Source: Melitaea cinxia
Lineage: Eukaryota; Arthropoda; Insecta; Lepidoptera; Nymphalidae
NCBI RefSeq assembly: GCF_905220565.1
Contig: NC_059401.1
Coordinates: 8,643,001-8,707,000, forward strand
Reading direction: 5' to 3'
DNA length: 64,000 nt
Translations under genes and position numbers: made by a program
Notes under the pieces: generated by a model
The model's input: the letters and a program-made list of their open reading frames with translations, nothing else
The model's database searches: none
What the model was told of the DNA's origin: nothing
In this document: piece after piece, positions 46,501 to 54,217 of the stretch
Position numbering within the stretch: the stretch's first letter is position 1
How the letters are laid out: every line of letters starts with the position of its first letter

Positions 46501-49500
46501 GTCCGGTGGGCGGGGCTTGAGACAAAGTGGGCGGGGCCTGACTCTGAGTGGGCGGGGCCTGAGCCCGAGTGGGCGGGGCCTGACTCTGAGTGGGCGGGGC
46601 CTGACTCTGAGTGGGCGGGGCCTGACTCTGAGTGGGCGGGGCTTGAGCCCGAGAGGGCGGGGCTTGAGCCCGAGAGGGTGGGGCCTGGTGAGCGTGGTCA
46701 GTGGGCGGGGCATGATAGGCGGGGTCAGTGGGCGGGGCTTGGTCCACGGTGGGCGGAGCTTGGTCCCCAGTAGGTGTGGCCTCCGCAGCTCGTTGCGCCC
46801 TTGTCCTGACGCCCTTGAAGTCCTTAAAGTCTTCTCTCAGAGTCAATGGCATCTCCAAATCTCACTTCCGACACCAGTTGTTACGTGTTAGGGTTCGAAG
46901 GATTTGGAGAGAAAGACCTGCTGACTCTTTTCAAGACTTTATTCACTAGCACTAGGTCTAACACAAAGCACTAGGTTCAAACACTAAGCACTAACAATGT
47001 CCTAAGTCGTAGCCAATGTCGTAGGTTTCGCTGGTACCACTCTTGATCACTAGTTTTCACTCTTGAAGTCGCCTCGAAGATCGCTCAAACTGAACTGAAC
47101 TCGCTCGCCTACCTGCGGCTATTTATATCGGCCGACACGAGGCCCAGACCATTCTGGAAAGTTCGCGCATGTACCCGGCTTTCGAGACTATACTTCTATA
47201 TAGTTCCACAGTAGTACCTCTAACGCCATCTAGTATTGAGTAGAGAGTTTCATACGGTCTCTGTCTTTGCGTGGTTTCAATGGTTGCCGCTAGATGGCGC
47301 TAGTTTCTTTGTGTGTCCTTAACAATATTTATTTGGCATTCTGAAACGAAAAAATAACAATTCACAATGCAATATTACACCACAGAGTAAATAACCATGG
47401 CCTTGCTACAAATACTAACAACAGTAGGAGAGTTGTGACATGCTGTCACAACTCGCCTAGGTGTGAAAAACCGTGAGTAGGTTATAATAATAATTTCTAA
47501 TTCCATAATAAGATGTCAATACAAAAAATAATAATATTACACTAGAAACATTAAAGACCAAAGCATATGAAAAAAAAATCGTAACAATGCAAACATAATA
47601 CGTAACGATATATATGCAATCAAAATTTTGATAAAAAACTTACTTTTTGCACTTTTTTGTGTACGAACGTTGTACACTCACAACCGCTTCCCGTAAACTG
47701 TTTTTGCATACTGCGTCACATAGCGAGTCTCGGAAACAACAAACGTACGCTGTTGCGAGGTCGCTGGCAGTTCCCAGTTCCGAGAAATCGACTGTGTCAC
47801 AACTCTCCTCTGTCACAATTCCCCTCGGTCTCCCCTATCATATTATGTTTCGATAATTGAAAAAAATATTTTATCATGTTATAAGTAGACTGCTTTTAAC
47901 TTACCTTTTTTGAAATGTTTATTATTAAAATAAGTTTTTTTATTGATGAATGTCAATCAGATATACTTAGATTTGTCTGTGTTTGATTTTAATAAAAAGA
48001 GCTTTCAGACAAAAAACGTTTACAAATTATTTGATGCATCTGTATGCGTTTTATTACCCACGCGTACTCGTACCCCAAAGGACTGCGTACGTTTACCCCA
48101 AAGTTGAGGTAAAAGTACGCAGAAGGAAAAAAAAAATAAAATTGCTAATTATGGGTTAACGGGAACAAAAATGGTCCCAAACTCTTCATTTACATAAGGT
48201 GTAATGCGTGTGCTTAATCATGGAATAGAAGGCGTACGCAGTATAACACCTTTATCAATTTTATAAGCTTTGGAAAAAAATTGCGTGCTTTTGCCCCGAA
48301 TGCCTATATGTAAGTATTACAACTGCACCAACGGGCTACTTAAAATATTTTACGTTTCATTTCAATAGATACGAATTTTCAGGCATTCTAACGTACTTAA
48401 TTAGATTTTCTAAACCGTACAATAAGGGTAGTAGACATTCTCGTTCTCACAAAATCAATATTGTCTTCGGTATCCTGAGAGCTAAAGGTTTATTTTCGTA
48501 TAGAGTTGCACTATTTAAACGGTTTTGAAAAATAATATAGGTACATGTAGTTATTGATCTTACAAAGTACAATTTTAAGATTTTTCTAATAAATTACATA
48601 ATCAAGTGCAAAGTACAAAGTAAAGTAGAACTTATTTTGTAACGTTTGCATTAAATTTTATTTTAGTAACCTATCTATAATATCGACTGGGAACTGAAAC
48701 GACTGAGATTTATTAAAATTCAAAATACCAGTCGTAGTCGTGTAGGATATATTGAATAGGCACAACGACTACCTAATTTAAAGCATTATGTTATATTAAT
48801 CTACATACGTCAGTACATTGTAATGAAACACCTAGGTATGATGTACTTACTTTATTATGCCTAAAATAGTTGTGAAATAAATATAAAAACTAAAGAAACA
48901 TACATCTCTATACAGATGGTAGAGATAAAATTTAGTACATAGGAACCGTAGGCGTTACAAAGTCAACATTAAGCAATGTAATGGGCGGGGTAAGTCAAGT
49001 AAAGGCGAAAAGTCACCCCTCGTTCGACCAATCGCGAGTCGGCATCCGCCCAGTCAAAAAGACACCTACTGATACCACTTCTCACACCCATTGTACAGAT
49101 TATAGTTACTTAAAATGATTATATGAAGTGTGTAATAAAAAACTCTAACAATAACAAACGTGAGGTTGTTAAAAATTACTTACGTATTCACACTTTACAT
49201 GGTATAAACATTAGAATAGGTACCTAAATGAAATAGAATGTTTTTTTTTTATTTTTTTTTTATATCACTAGGTCGGCAAACAAGCGTACGGTTCACCTGA
49301 TGGTAAGAGATTACCATAGCTTATAGACGCCTGCAACACCAGAAGCATCACAAGCGCGTTGCTGACTCAATCCCCAATCCCCACCAGGAGCTCTGGTCAC
49401 CTTACTCACCAACAGGAACACAATACTGCTTGAAAATAGTATTATTTAGTTGTGATCTTCTGTAAGGTACTACCCCAGTCGGGCTGCTCCATATTTTGAG

Positions 49501-52500
49501 CAGGAAATTAATTCCTGCTATGCCCTACCCCAGTTACAATTCCACAATTGGGAAAATTTGAAATATCACAAGGCATATAAGAATATTCGTTGTCAAAATC
49601 TGTACCCCTTTGTAATGTGGTGTGTTGTTTATATTTGTATATGTAATCTAAGATAATAGCAATTGTAATTTTGACCTGACCATTGTGGGTTAAACTGAGT
49701 TCAAGTTTTATACAGTTACGCTTATAAAAATGCAAAATAAAATATTTAAAATAATACTTTGCTATTTTGAAAATGGTTTAGGCACTGAAGTATACAAGGT
49801 AAATGGAGTAATTATAACAACAACAAATAAATAAATAAAACTATACCCATTTATAGTAGGTAAGCGATTACAAACGTTTAAACTCTACGTACTTAGTAAA
49901 AATATACCTACATGGAGTTATTTTCACGATTTTTAGGTACTAGACCTACCTGCAAAAGTTCCCAGGTTGGTGCAAGAGGAGTACCAAAAGCGTTTGCTGG
50001 TGGCCGAAGCAAAGATGGGTCACCTTGAAGCTGCAACTGTTTCGCACTCCACATCAGTTCCTAGATTTTTTTAAATTAGATTAAATTTAAGTGTGCCCGG
50101 ATATACCTAAGTATCTACTACAATATACCGTTTTATTTAATGGGTAGGGATGATATAGTGCCGTGTAACAGTGAATCAATAAAGCTATACCTAAAAGGAT
50201 TGTAAATATGAAATAACATTATTACAATAACAGATTTTATACAAGGCTAATGTGTGATTTTGTAATAGTCACGAAAGACCTTTAACAGACATTAAAAAAG
50301 GGGAGGTTTTCAATTCGATTGTATTTATTTTTCATGTGTACCTCATAAGTTTTTATCGATTTTGATGATTATTTTTTTTAAACGATAGTTGGTGCTTGTT
50401 GTGTGGTGTCATTATAATTTGATTGACATCTGACAAGTATATTTTGAGTTATGCCTAATATTCCGTATTTATTTGACTTATTTGTAGGTACATTATATTA
50501 CTCGCTGATGGCTTTTTTTTACTTTTACGATCAAACACAATTATTTATTTTAAAACTATGAGAGTGATTTTTTATCACCGGAGCTGTGATTTATAAAAAA
50601 AATGCTTATTATTTCTATGATTATTATTTGTTCTATCCTAGTTCACAATAGATGGACTGTCTCTGAGTTAATGTATGCATATCTGCCAAATATATCACAA
50701 TATTACCTGACACTTATCGCTAGACATGAGCATGTGCAGTAACCCTGGCGGTGGCGGTGCTAGAAATGGCTCAGGGATGAAGGGTAGCGGGCTCACAGCG
50801 CCTGCTCCGCCGGCACCGCTCGATCCCGCTGAGGAAGCCGTGCTTAATGGTGCTGATTCGCTTATCCCGCTTATATTGAACTAAATCAATAAACAAGAAC
50901 TTTGTTATATATTATTATAATTCAATTTAAAAAATATTAATTTGTAAAATTTTGTGTGATGAAGAAAAATATAATTGAAAAAGTTTTTAAACTTTCACGG
51001 TCACTATGAAAACTTTTTACTCTACGGAACTTACCGCTATTTCACCCCCTTGGAGTTGTAAGTTAATCACGCGAGTCTCTAAGGGAAGAAGCGGGGGCGG
51101 GATCCGGAAACATTACGAAATGTCACAAAGAAGGTGGGGGGGGGGGCTATAATGAGATATCGTCTATATTTATTTTTAGATAAACGCCCTGCAACCTAGA
51201 TAGATCTATAGTCTGTAGAGCTGTATATATTACGATGCCTAATTTTTCAAAATTAAATCAGATTATACTTAATATTTAAAGATAATATTCTGGAATTTTA
51301 AATACACTTTAAACAAAATAAATACACATGTGTTTGGGCGGTAGTCTAGTAGGAGTGGGTGCAAACTTGCTAAAAAACATCACGTGATTAATGGACGATC
51401 CCTTAATTGTCACTCGTGACTATAGCGCCTATAACGACGCCGAAACATCGGGAGTTTCAAAATAAACAAAGCGGTAAGCGGAAAGTGCTCATTTAAAAAT
51501 CTGTATAATTAAGGAAATATTCATTCATTTTTAATAAAGCAGTATCCTTATGACAAATAATCGTTTAATACTATCCTAAAAAGATTTGACGCCTTCGCCT
51601 AGTGGCTGAATGTAGAGTCATTAGGGGCAACTGTGCGCACTTTTGCCTTTCATACGATACTGTGTCTTAAATATTAAAGATAAAGAAATAAAAAGTTTGT
51701 TTTTAAAAAGAGCATTTATTAGTCTATAAATGGAAATTAAAAATTAAACAAATTTAAAGTAATTCTTTTTGCAATAAACATTTAAAGAGAAAAAATCGGA
51801 ATGCGTTCACTTGACCCATATTGCGGGTAACTGTGCGCATCACTATGGGGTAAGTGAACGCGTATGGGGTAAGGAAACGCATTCTGCAGTAAAACACACA
51901 AACAATTACAAAAAAATAAAATAAAATTGGTGACAATATTTTCTGGAAGATCCTATTATTAATTCAGTCTGCATTTTCAGTCGCAAGGTAATTTAATTTA
52001 GAATATTTTTTCGAGATCAATCATATTTATCTTAATCACAGAGTTCAGTAACGTTAAACCTTATAACGTAACATTTATTTTTCACTAAATAAAGGTCAAT
52101 AATTACAATCCAATTAAAACTAGTTTCAACGAATAACAACAAAAACAAACGACTATTATTTCTTATTATTAAATTTTTGGAAATCAAGATTGTTGCCACA
52201 GCCAGTACTTATTTAGTAAAGAGAATCAATATATTTTTTCTTAAAAACTACAATACTCGAACATTATTAATTTTCAATACAATTATCACATTCAAAAACG
52301 CCTCTTTCATAAGCAGTGCATTGTTCGTGCCACCATTCATTACAAGCATTACATTTGATCCATTCCTCTGTTGATGGATCTTTGTATTTTTCTTGACAAA
52401 GTGGACAGTGGCGTTTTAATAAACATGCAACCCAGTCACGCCCTGCCATTTTTGAAGAATAATTAAATCTGTGTGCTGTGTGGCTACGGCTCCAAAGAAT

Positions 52501-54217
52501 ATAGCCACCCCCTCTCTTCCTATGGGTATCGTAAGAGGCGACTAAGGGATAACAAGGTTCCACTACCACCTTGGAACTTAAGAAGCCGACCGATGGCGGG
52601 ATAACAATCTAACCGCTGGCTTTGAAACACACGGGCCGAAGACGGGCAGCAGCGTCTTAGGTGCGACAAAGCCAGCCCTGCGGTCACCAACCCGCCTGCC
52701 CAGCGTGGTGACTATGGGCAGCACACATGCAAAACGCGCATTTTTGGCGCGAACTTGTGGAGTCCAATGTCCAGCAGTGGACTGCAATAGGCTGGAATGA
52801 TGATGATGATGATGATGATGATCGAATCTGTTATCGATACTATTCGCAGAAGCGTATTCATATGCCAATCTCCTTAAATCATTTATGGTAAATCCAAAAA
52901 ATCTTTCATCAATTTTCTTACAATGAACGACAAACTCTTTCTCTTGTTCACTGTTGATTGTTGACATAAAACGATCCATTGAGTATGCGGGTTTATCCAG
53001 TTTAAGCCTCTTGCGCAAACTGGATTCACTTATACCTATGGCAGCAGCAGGAACTCGCTTGCTTTTTCCATTTCGGATAAGTTCTTTAGCCCTAGTAACT
53101 TTCACTGGTGCTAGTTCACGTTTATTCCTAATATATGTTCATGGCATTATGATAAAATCTGCAACATTAAAAAATCAAAATACATAAGCACCTTCAAGAG
53201 GTGTAATTAGAATTTTATCTGTTAATCAACTTAGGCGTTATGCCATCTAAAAATTTACTAATGCGCGGGTAAGTGTACGCTTGCGCACACTTACCCGCGC
53301 ACACTTACCCCAGGAAGCCAAAATACAAATAAATGTTGATAAAGGATTTTGGCAGCAAACATAACTTCAATATTCTTTTTCACAAATCTACAAGAATATG
53401 CTTATTATCATGCAAAATATGACTTACCTTTACTGGATTTAAAACTAAGACGCGACACGAGTTTCAAAAATGCCAAAAATTAACAATGAAACTGATAAAT
53501 TTAGTTAAAAACGGATAAGAAGTAAATAAAATGTCACGCTGCGCAATGTCATGTCACAACTAGTTTGACACTCCAGCGTCCTTGTTTCACCCAAACAAAC
53601 CACCCCTCCCGCGCACCTCATTCCAAAGATATACACAGTGCGCTCACTTACCCACTGCGCACGGTTACCCCTAATTACTCTATCTACGTACCTATATTCA
53701 GAAGATACGAGTACAATAAGTTAGAGGTTAGCTGAATGCGTCCGAAACGAAGCAGAAAGCGCAGTTTTTTTATCAGCGGAAATCTACATTCTTTTGATAC
53801 AGAAATATGGAATAGTATTCTGGCCTTTCCAGCGTCAGGAGAGGCAACAATGCTAAATATATTAGTGTTAATAGGATTAAGGCGAATATATTTCTAAAAA
53901 ACAGATTGTATTGGAGGTTAATTGTATAGAAGTTACTCCTATAGCGGTGATATGATTATTACAAACAGGTAGGTAGGTTGGGTAGTAAAATTGTTTTAAT
54001 AATCGTGACGTAGCACAACTTGTTATGAATTTACTTAACTTTAAAAGTAATCATTAATTTACCTGAAAATTGAAAGGTTGTGAAAGAGACGTATAAGGCG
54101 ACTGTGGAGACAGTTTTAAAGGGTGTGGCTTGTGTGTGTGCGCGAGGGTTGACGGAAGAGAACCAAGAACGCCTGGATGTGGCTTTGGCTTGCGTGGACC
54201 TCGTTCATGCTGCACTG
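31390..54217 (-). CDS. dsf: NR2E-group nuclear receptor, dissatisfaction-like, C-terminal exons
   Basis: Seven minus-strand exons with matching phases: 54217-54063, 50880-50707, 50060-49950, 34592-34353, 32520-32439, 31841-31736, 31609-31390 (stop TAA). They give 361 residues. The first reads AVQHERGPRKPKPHP, the box that follows the second zinc finger in NR2E receptors. Then come a Ser/Gly/Pro hinge with LLHMLMSSDKCQ and a complete ligand-binding domain: ETSARLLFMAVRWVRCLAPF, NDQLVLLRAAWKDLF, CGCMKAIVLFSPG, RFGRLLLLLPSLRAVR, and helix 12 in LLHDMYRMQ. The VRWVRCLAPF/AQW pattern favours dsf over tailless or PNR/Hr51, but this is from memory. In flies dsf is a neuronal repressor needed for sexual behaviour. 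The DNA-binding-domain exons are not in the window. Confidence 0.82.
31865..32145 (-). repeat. Inverted 'GAAGTCGGTT' dispersed repeat
   Basis: 'gtgtttgctcgcaaacgg' at about 31869 and 'cctcctttttggaagtcggt' at about 32124 mark a reverse copy of the repeat family seen at 35130-36290. Confidence 0.6.
32150..32356 (-). repeat. tRNA-derived SINE
   Basis: On the minus strand: ACGACGCGTTGGCGCAGCGG (A-box region), then CGCGGGTTCGATCTCC (B box), a body with 'gtttgggcgtttgtgctcg', and a TTTATTTATTTT-type tail. It is the same family as the copy at 56622. Confidence 0.85.
32657..34166 (-). mobile_element. mariner-family transposon, dead, SINE-interrupted
   Basis: Inverted ends 'ggtcaggggaaaagttttt' (left) and its diverged partner at 34125-34166, next to TA. 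Minus-strand remnants read MDESNEEIR near the 5' end and, at about 33370-33050, ITGDEKCITYDKN, KPGLTRNKVMLSVWCDS and CVVFHRDENNGRPH. These are mariner blocks holding the catalytic D residues (GDEK, FHRD). Stops and frameshifts are frequent. A dispersed repeat copy is inserted at about 33430-33742. Confidence 0.85.
33430..33742 (+). repeat. Dispersed SINE-like repeat inside mariner
   Basis: Same block order as the repeat at 1735 ('cagtccactgctgaacaaag', 'ccatagtcaccacgctgggc', 'aaggtggtagtggacctg'). It lacks about 25 bp after 'gagttggt'. Confidence 0.8.
34955..36365 (+). repeat. Tandemly duplicated 'GAAGTCGGTTTTTT' repeat block
   Basis: Starts with 'gtctgtctgtttgttccggc', then two 'aaaaggaggaggtt' starts (35160, 35312). 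A roughly 370-bp unit ending 'gtttgcgagcaaacac' is present twice (about 35583-35935 and 35942-36250), sharing 'tggtaccatgataaggaaac' and 'gggaaactctcgaaaatcc'. Non-coding. Confidence 0.7.
36735..37316. mobile_element. Foldback element with 30-bp inverted repeats
   Basis: 36735-36764 ('tatagttcgcgtcatgtaaa...') matches 37287-37316 inverted at 29 of 30 bases. No coding frame. It is either inserted into the 5' part of element 1 or is a subterminal repeat of it. Confidence 0.6.
37665..38965 (+). mobile_element. 5'-truncated Jockey/CR1-group LINE inside element 1
   Basis: C-terminal reverse transcriptase region with LTVNPGKTKALIIGSKR, FSDSAKNLGVVFDSNLNW and, after a stop, RLERLQNLCLRFIFGLKK...QLQWLPI. 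The tail is (AAAT)n. ATAGCT at 37659-37664 and at 38966-38971 is the target-site duplication. Removing the LINE restores the host transposase frame. Confidence 0.85.
38286..38423. mobile_element. Tourist-like foldback MITE inside the LINE
   Basis: 138 bp; arms of about 59 bp starting TGGCCAGTTTCA are near-perfect inverted copies. It is flanked by TTA on both sides, the 3-bp target typical of PIF/Harbinger. It splits the LINE reading frame. Confidence 0.8.
41713..43602 (-). CDS. Tigger/jerky-like DDE transposase, long intact frame
   Basis: 629 residues on the minus strand. About 8-50: psq-type helix-turn-helix (EVTLRGKSLRDAASSYNL). About 60-140: CENP-B-type DNA-binding region. Catalytic core: D177 (WNVDETG), D286 (LLLDNHSSH) and D322 (LQPMDRAIFGPLK), giving a DDD triad. 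A long low-complexity part and a Lys-rich nuclear-localisation-like stretch follow. The end should be a PHD finger, but only its first Cys pair (CLCC) is in frame. The natural end (GWAHEACTGDELQYVCHNC) is out of frame after a short deletion. The frame is otherwise open, so the insertion is fairly young; its promoter side is cut by the gypsy insertion, so it is unlikely to be active here. Confidence 0.88.
   Translation of the reverse strand: MSSVEIYELAFEEVTLRGKSLRDAASSYNLNYISLQRYIKKKKSYQAHLTSEPPSVGYVSQTVFTKEEENILCEYFLTCAATNFGLTTKETRSLAYLLAKKYNKKIPKSWEENKKAGEVWLKLFMQRHPDLSLRLPQATSIARATSFNKTNVAAFFDNYTGVLNKYKLNAKDIWNVDETGITIVQKPDRIIARRGEKQVSAMTSAERGTLVTLALAGNAVGNYIPPMFIFPRKRFQEHFIRDGPVGSVGTANGSGWIQEDDFYFFLEHFKNHVRPSKEQRALLLLDNHSSHMALKNIEFCRDNGILLLTFPPHCTHKLQPMDRAIFGPLKKAINTACDNWVRSNAGKVMSIYDIPSITKSAFDVAITPNNISAGFSATGIWPVNTNIFGESDFLPSQVTDRILPNPEAEQTSCVLQITGNAEERIPNPTIDTAKNDGIAISEYNTGARTLAPSLSTDQNMTSTSSLCIMSNNVEEPVASNLQSVVLLPPLLTCFHQSQLGHCPKLHQEKKKQSNRRKIKSAVLTDTPTKDEIAAIEASKKIKNVKKRILSEKKKKPKKLKKSNKKSKVDDEKFEAKEDAEKDCFCLCCLEAFSKSKSKETKAGLTKLALETSFNTSAIIVYLIKFYFYD
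43628..43862 (-). repeat. Gypsy 3' LTR, truncated
   Basis: Matches the outer 235 bp of the complete LTRs with about one difference, then breaks into about 60 bp of unrelated sequence before pol. Confidence 0.85.
43883..45616 (-). pseudogene. Gypsy pol remnant: RNase H and integrase
   Basis: RNase H: FIVDTDASNTAIGGVLSQ and RTDHAALKWLLQF (45616 down to about 45250). A frame change is followed by the HHCC zinc domain (HDGVSGGHLGV...CRKCTTCAAVKG), the integrase core (RIAVDVAGPFPV, IHSDQGRNFES) and, after a small deletion near 44383, MVERFNQTLERHL. The end is a GPY-type module (KWDGPYKVVTRL) that stops early at VTRLN. Two frameshifts make it non-functional. Confidence 0.88.
45597..45888 (+). pseudogene. 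Gypsy pol C-terminus on the opposite strand
   Basis: Begins inside the sequence NGLHSSENMKTRYDRK, repeats the integrase tail found on the minus strand, and continues beyond VTRLN to DVTYRIQKQPRG and HIDRLARYHG, then a stop and the LTR. It therefore supplies the very end that the minus-strand copy has lost. Confidence 0.85.
45910..46355 (+). repeat. Gypsy LTR, complete (446 bp), inverted orientation
   Basis: Same length and nearly the same sequence as 46879-47324 but on the opposite strand. Its terminal CA is joined directly to gag sequence. Confidence 0.9.
46343..46858 (-). pseudogene. Gypsy gag N-terminal fragment with Pro-rich heptad repeats
   Basis: MEMPLTLREDFKDFKG start, then about nine near-identical QAPPTQS/QAPPSRA units, then SLIKLVDLQRAEIRALQESH, after which the frame runs into the inverted LTR. 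No CCHC knuckle is present in the remaining part. Confidence 0.75.
46505..46690. repeat. 21-bp minisatellite with GGGCGGGGC core
   Basis: About nine tandem 21-bp units of the type gtgggcggggcctgactctga; each encodes one QAPPxxx heptad on the minus strand and each contains a GC-box-like core. Confidence 0.9.
46879..47324 (-). repeat. Gypsy LTR, complete (446 bp), 5' LTR of minus-strand element
   Basis: TGTTAAGGACAC...CACGTAACA when read on the minus strand (TG...CA). It contains a TATAAATA box and an AATAAAG signal. Confidence 0.9.
48310..49243. other. dsf intron segment
   Basis: Mostly AT-rich. A GC-richer island at about 48980-49075 ('gtaatgggcggggtaagtc', 'ccaatcgcgagtcggcatcc') is unexplained by coding or by repeats seen elsewhere in the window. 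Confidence 0.4.
49244..49530 (+). repeat. SINE-like dispersed repeat (second copy)
   Basis: Matches 17412-17705 block by block, without the poly-C expansion. It sits about 420 bp downstream of the dsf exon 50060-49950. Confidence 0.75.
49950..54217 (-). CDS. dsf: dsf-like post-zinc-finger box and hinge exons
   Basis: Exons 54217-54063, 50880-50707 and 50060-49950. The first starts in phase 1 (CA|GTG, completing an Ala codon), as expected for the intron after ...MNKDA in this group. It ends QPFNFQ, joining FNISGISES. The second hinge exon ends SSDKCQ, joining ELMWSAKQLQLQGDP. An open frame on the plus strand over the first exon is a shadow. Confidence 0.85.
50280..50545 (+). repeat. Diverged 'GAAGTCGGTT' dispersed repeat
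   Basis: 'aaaaaaggggaggttttc' start and 'acgatcaaacacaatta' end recall the copies at 35160-36290, with more substitutions. Confidence 0.5.
50881..51614. other. dsf intron segment
   Basis: AT-rich intron with a short poly-G run near 51137-51148 and a GC-richer patch at 51330-51475. No exon or repeat copy recognised. Confidence 0.4.
52267..53145 (-). pseudogene. HTH-PHD transposase derivative lacking the DDE core
   Basis: Starts at MP followed by TGA (CGA decayed), then TYIRNKREL and KSKRVPAAAIGISESSLRKR (psq-type HTH), then KIDERFFGFTINDLRRLAYEY and NSIDNRFD. A 370-bp dispersed repeat interrupts here. After it, KMAGRDWVACLLKRH continues straight into a complete PHD finger (CPLCQEKY...CNACNEWWHEQC...CDNC) and a stop. 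Comparison with element 1 shows the whole catalytic domain was deleted between KR and CP. Confidence 0.85.
52455..52823 (-). repeat. Near full-length dispersed repeat inserted in element 3
   Basis: Reverse copy of the 1735 repeat, ending in (GAT)n. Flanks on the minus strand are ACAGATTCGAT and ACAGATTTAAT, a likely target duplication. Confidence 0.85.

Larger units (their letters stand above)
43628..47324 (-). mobile_element. Gypsy-type LTR retrotransposon, internally deleted and rearranged
   Basis: ATAT flanks both ends (43624-43627 and 47325-47328), a 4-bp target duplication as in gypsy/mdg3. On the minus strand: 5' LTR 47324-46879, primer-binding-like TGGTGTCGGAAG, start of gag (46858 to about 46356), then an inverted segment (LTR 45910-46355 plus pol end 45597-45909, both plus-strand), then RNase H and integrase (about 45600-43930), then a 3' LTR cut to about 43628-43862. 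Protease and most of the reverse transcriptase are missing. Confidence 0.85.
41336..47835 (-). mobile_element. Inner Tigger/jerky-like DNA transposon (element 2)
   Basis: Ends GGGGAGACCGAGG (41336) and its inverted partner (to 47835), each next to TA. Motif 'ccgaggtaagttgtgaca' and variants repeat just inside both ends. It carries a 629-codon minus-strand transposase and is interrupted 25 bp upstream of its start codon by a gypsy element. It lies within element 1, downstream of that element's transposase. Confidence 0.85.
36406..48305 (+). mobile_element. Outer Tigger/jerky-like DNA transposon (element 1) with nested insertions
   Basis: Imperfect inverted ends AGGCATTTGGGGTAAAA (36406) and its partner ending at 48305, with related GGGGTAAA-type motifs repeated just inside (near 37370 and 48070-48110). 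It encodes a broken HTH-DDE-PHD transposase on the plus strand (37581-40955). It contains a foldback element, a LINE with a MITE inside, and a complete second Tigger-like element that in turn holds a gypsy element. The whole stack sits in one dsf intron. Confidence 0.75.
51615..53680 (-). mobile_element. Tigger/jerky-like element 3, internally deleted
   Basis: Inverted ends GAGT(C/A)ATTAGGGG(C/T)AAC with GTGCGCA inside, each bordered by TA. Subterminal GGGTAAGTG(A/T)(A/C)CGC-type motifs repeat on both sides (51780-51890, 53260-53310, 53635-53660). It encodes a fused HTH-PHD remnant on the minus strand and contains a SINE-like insertion. Confidence 0.85.

Noticed and set aside
46505..46690. 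CRISPR-like regular repeat
   Set aside because: Units are directly tandem without spacers, in eukaryotic DNA; it is a coding minisatellite.
46517..46891. Plus-strand Gly/Arg/Leu repeat protein
   Set aside because: Antisense of the gypsy gag heptad repeats.
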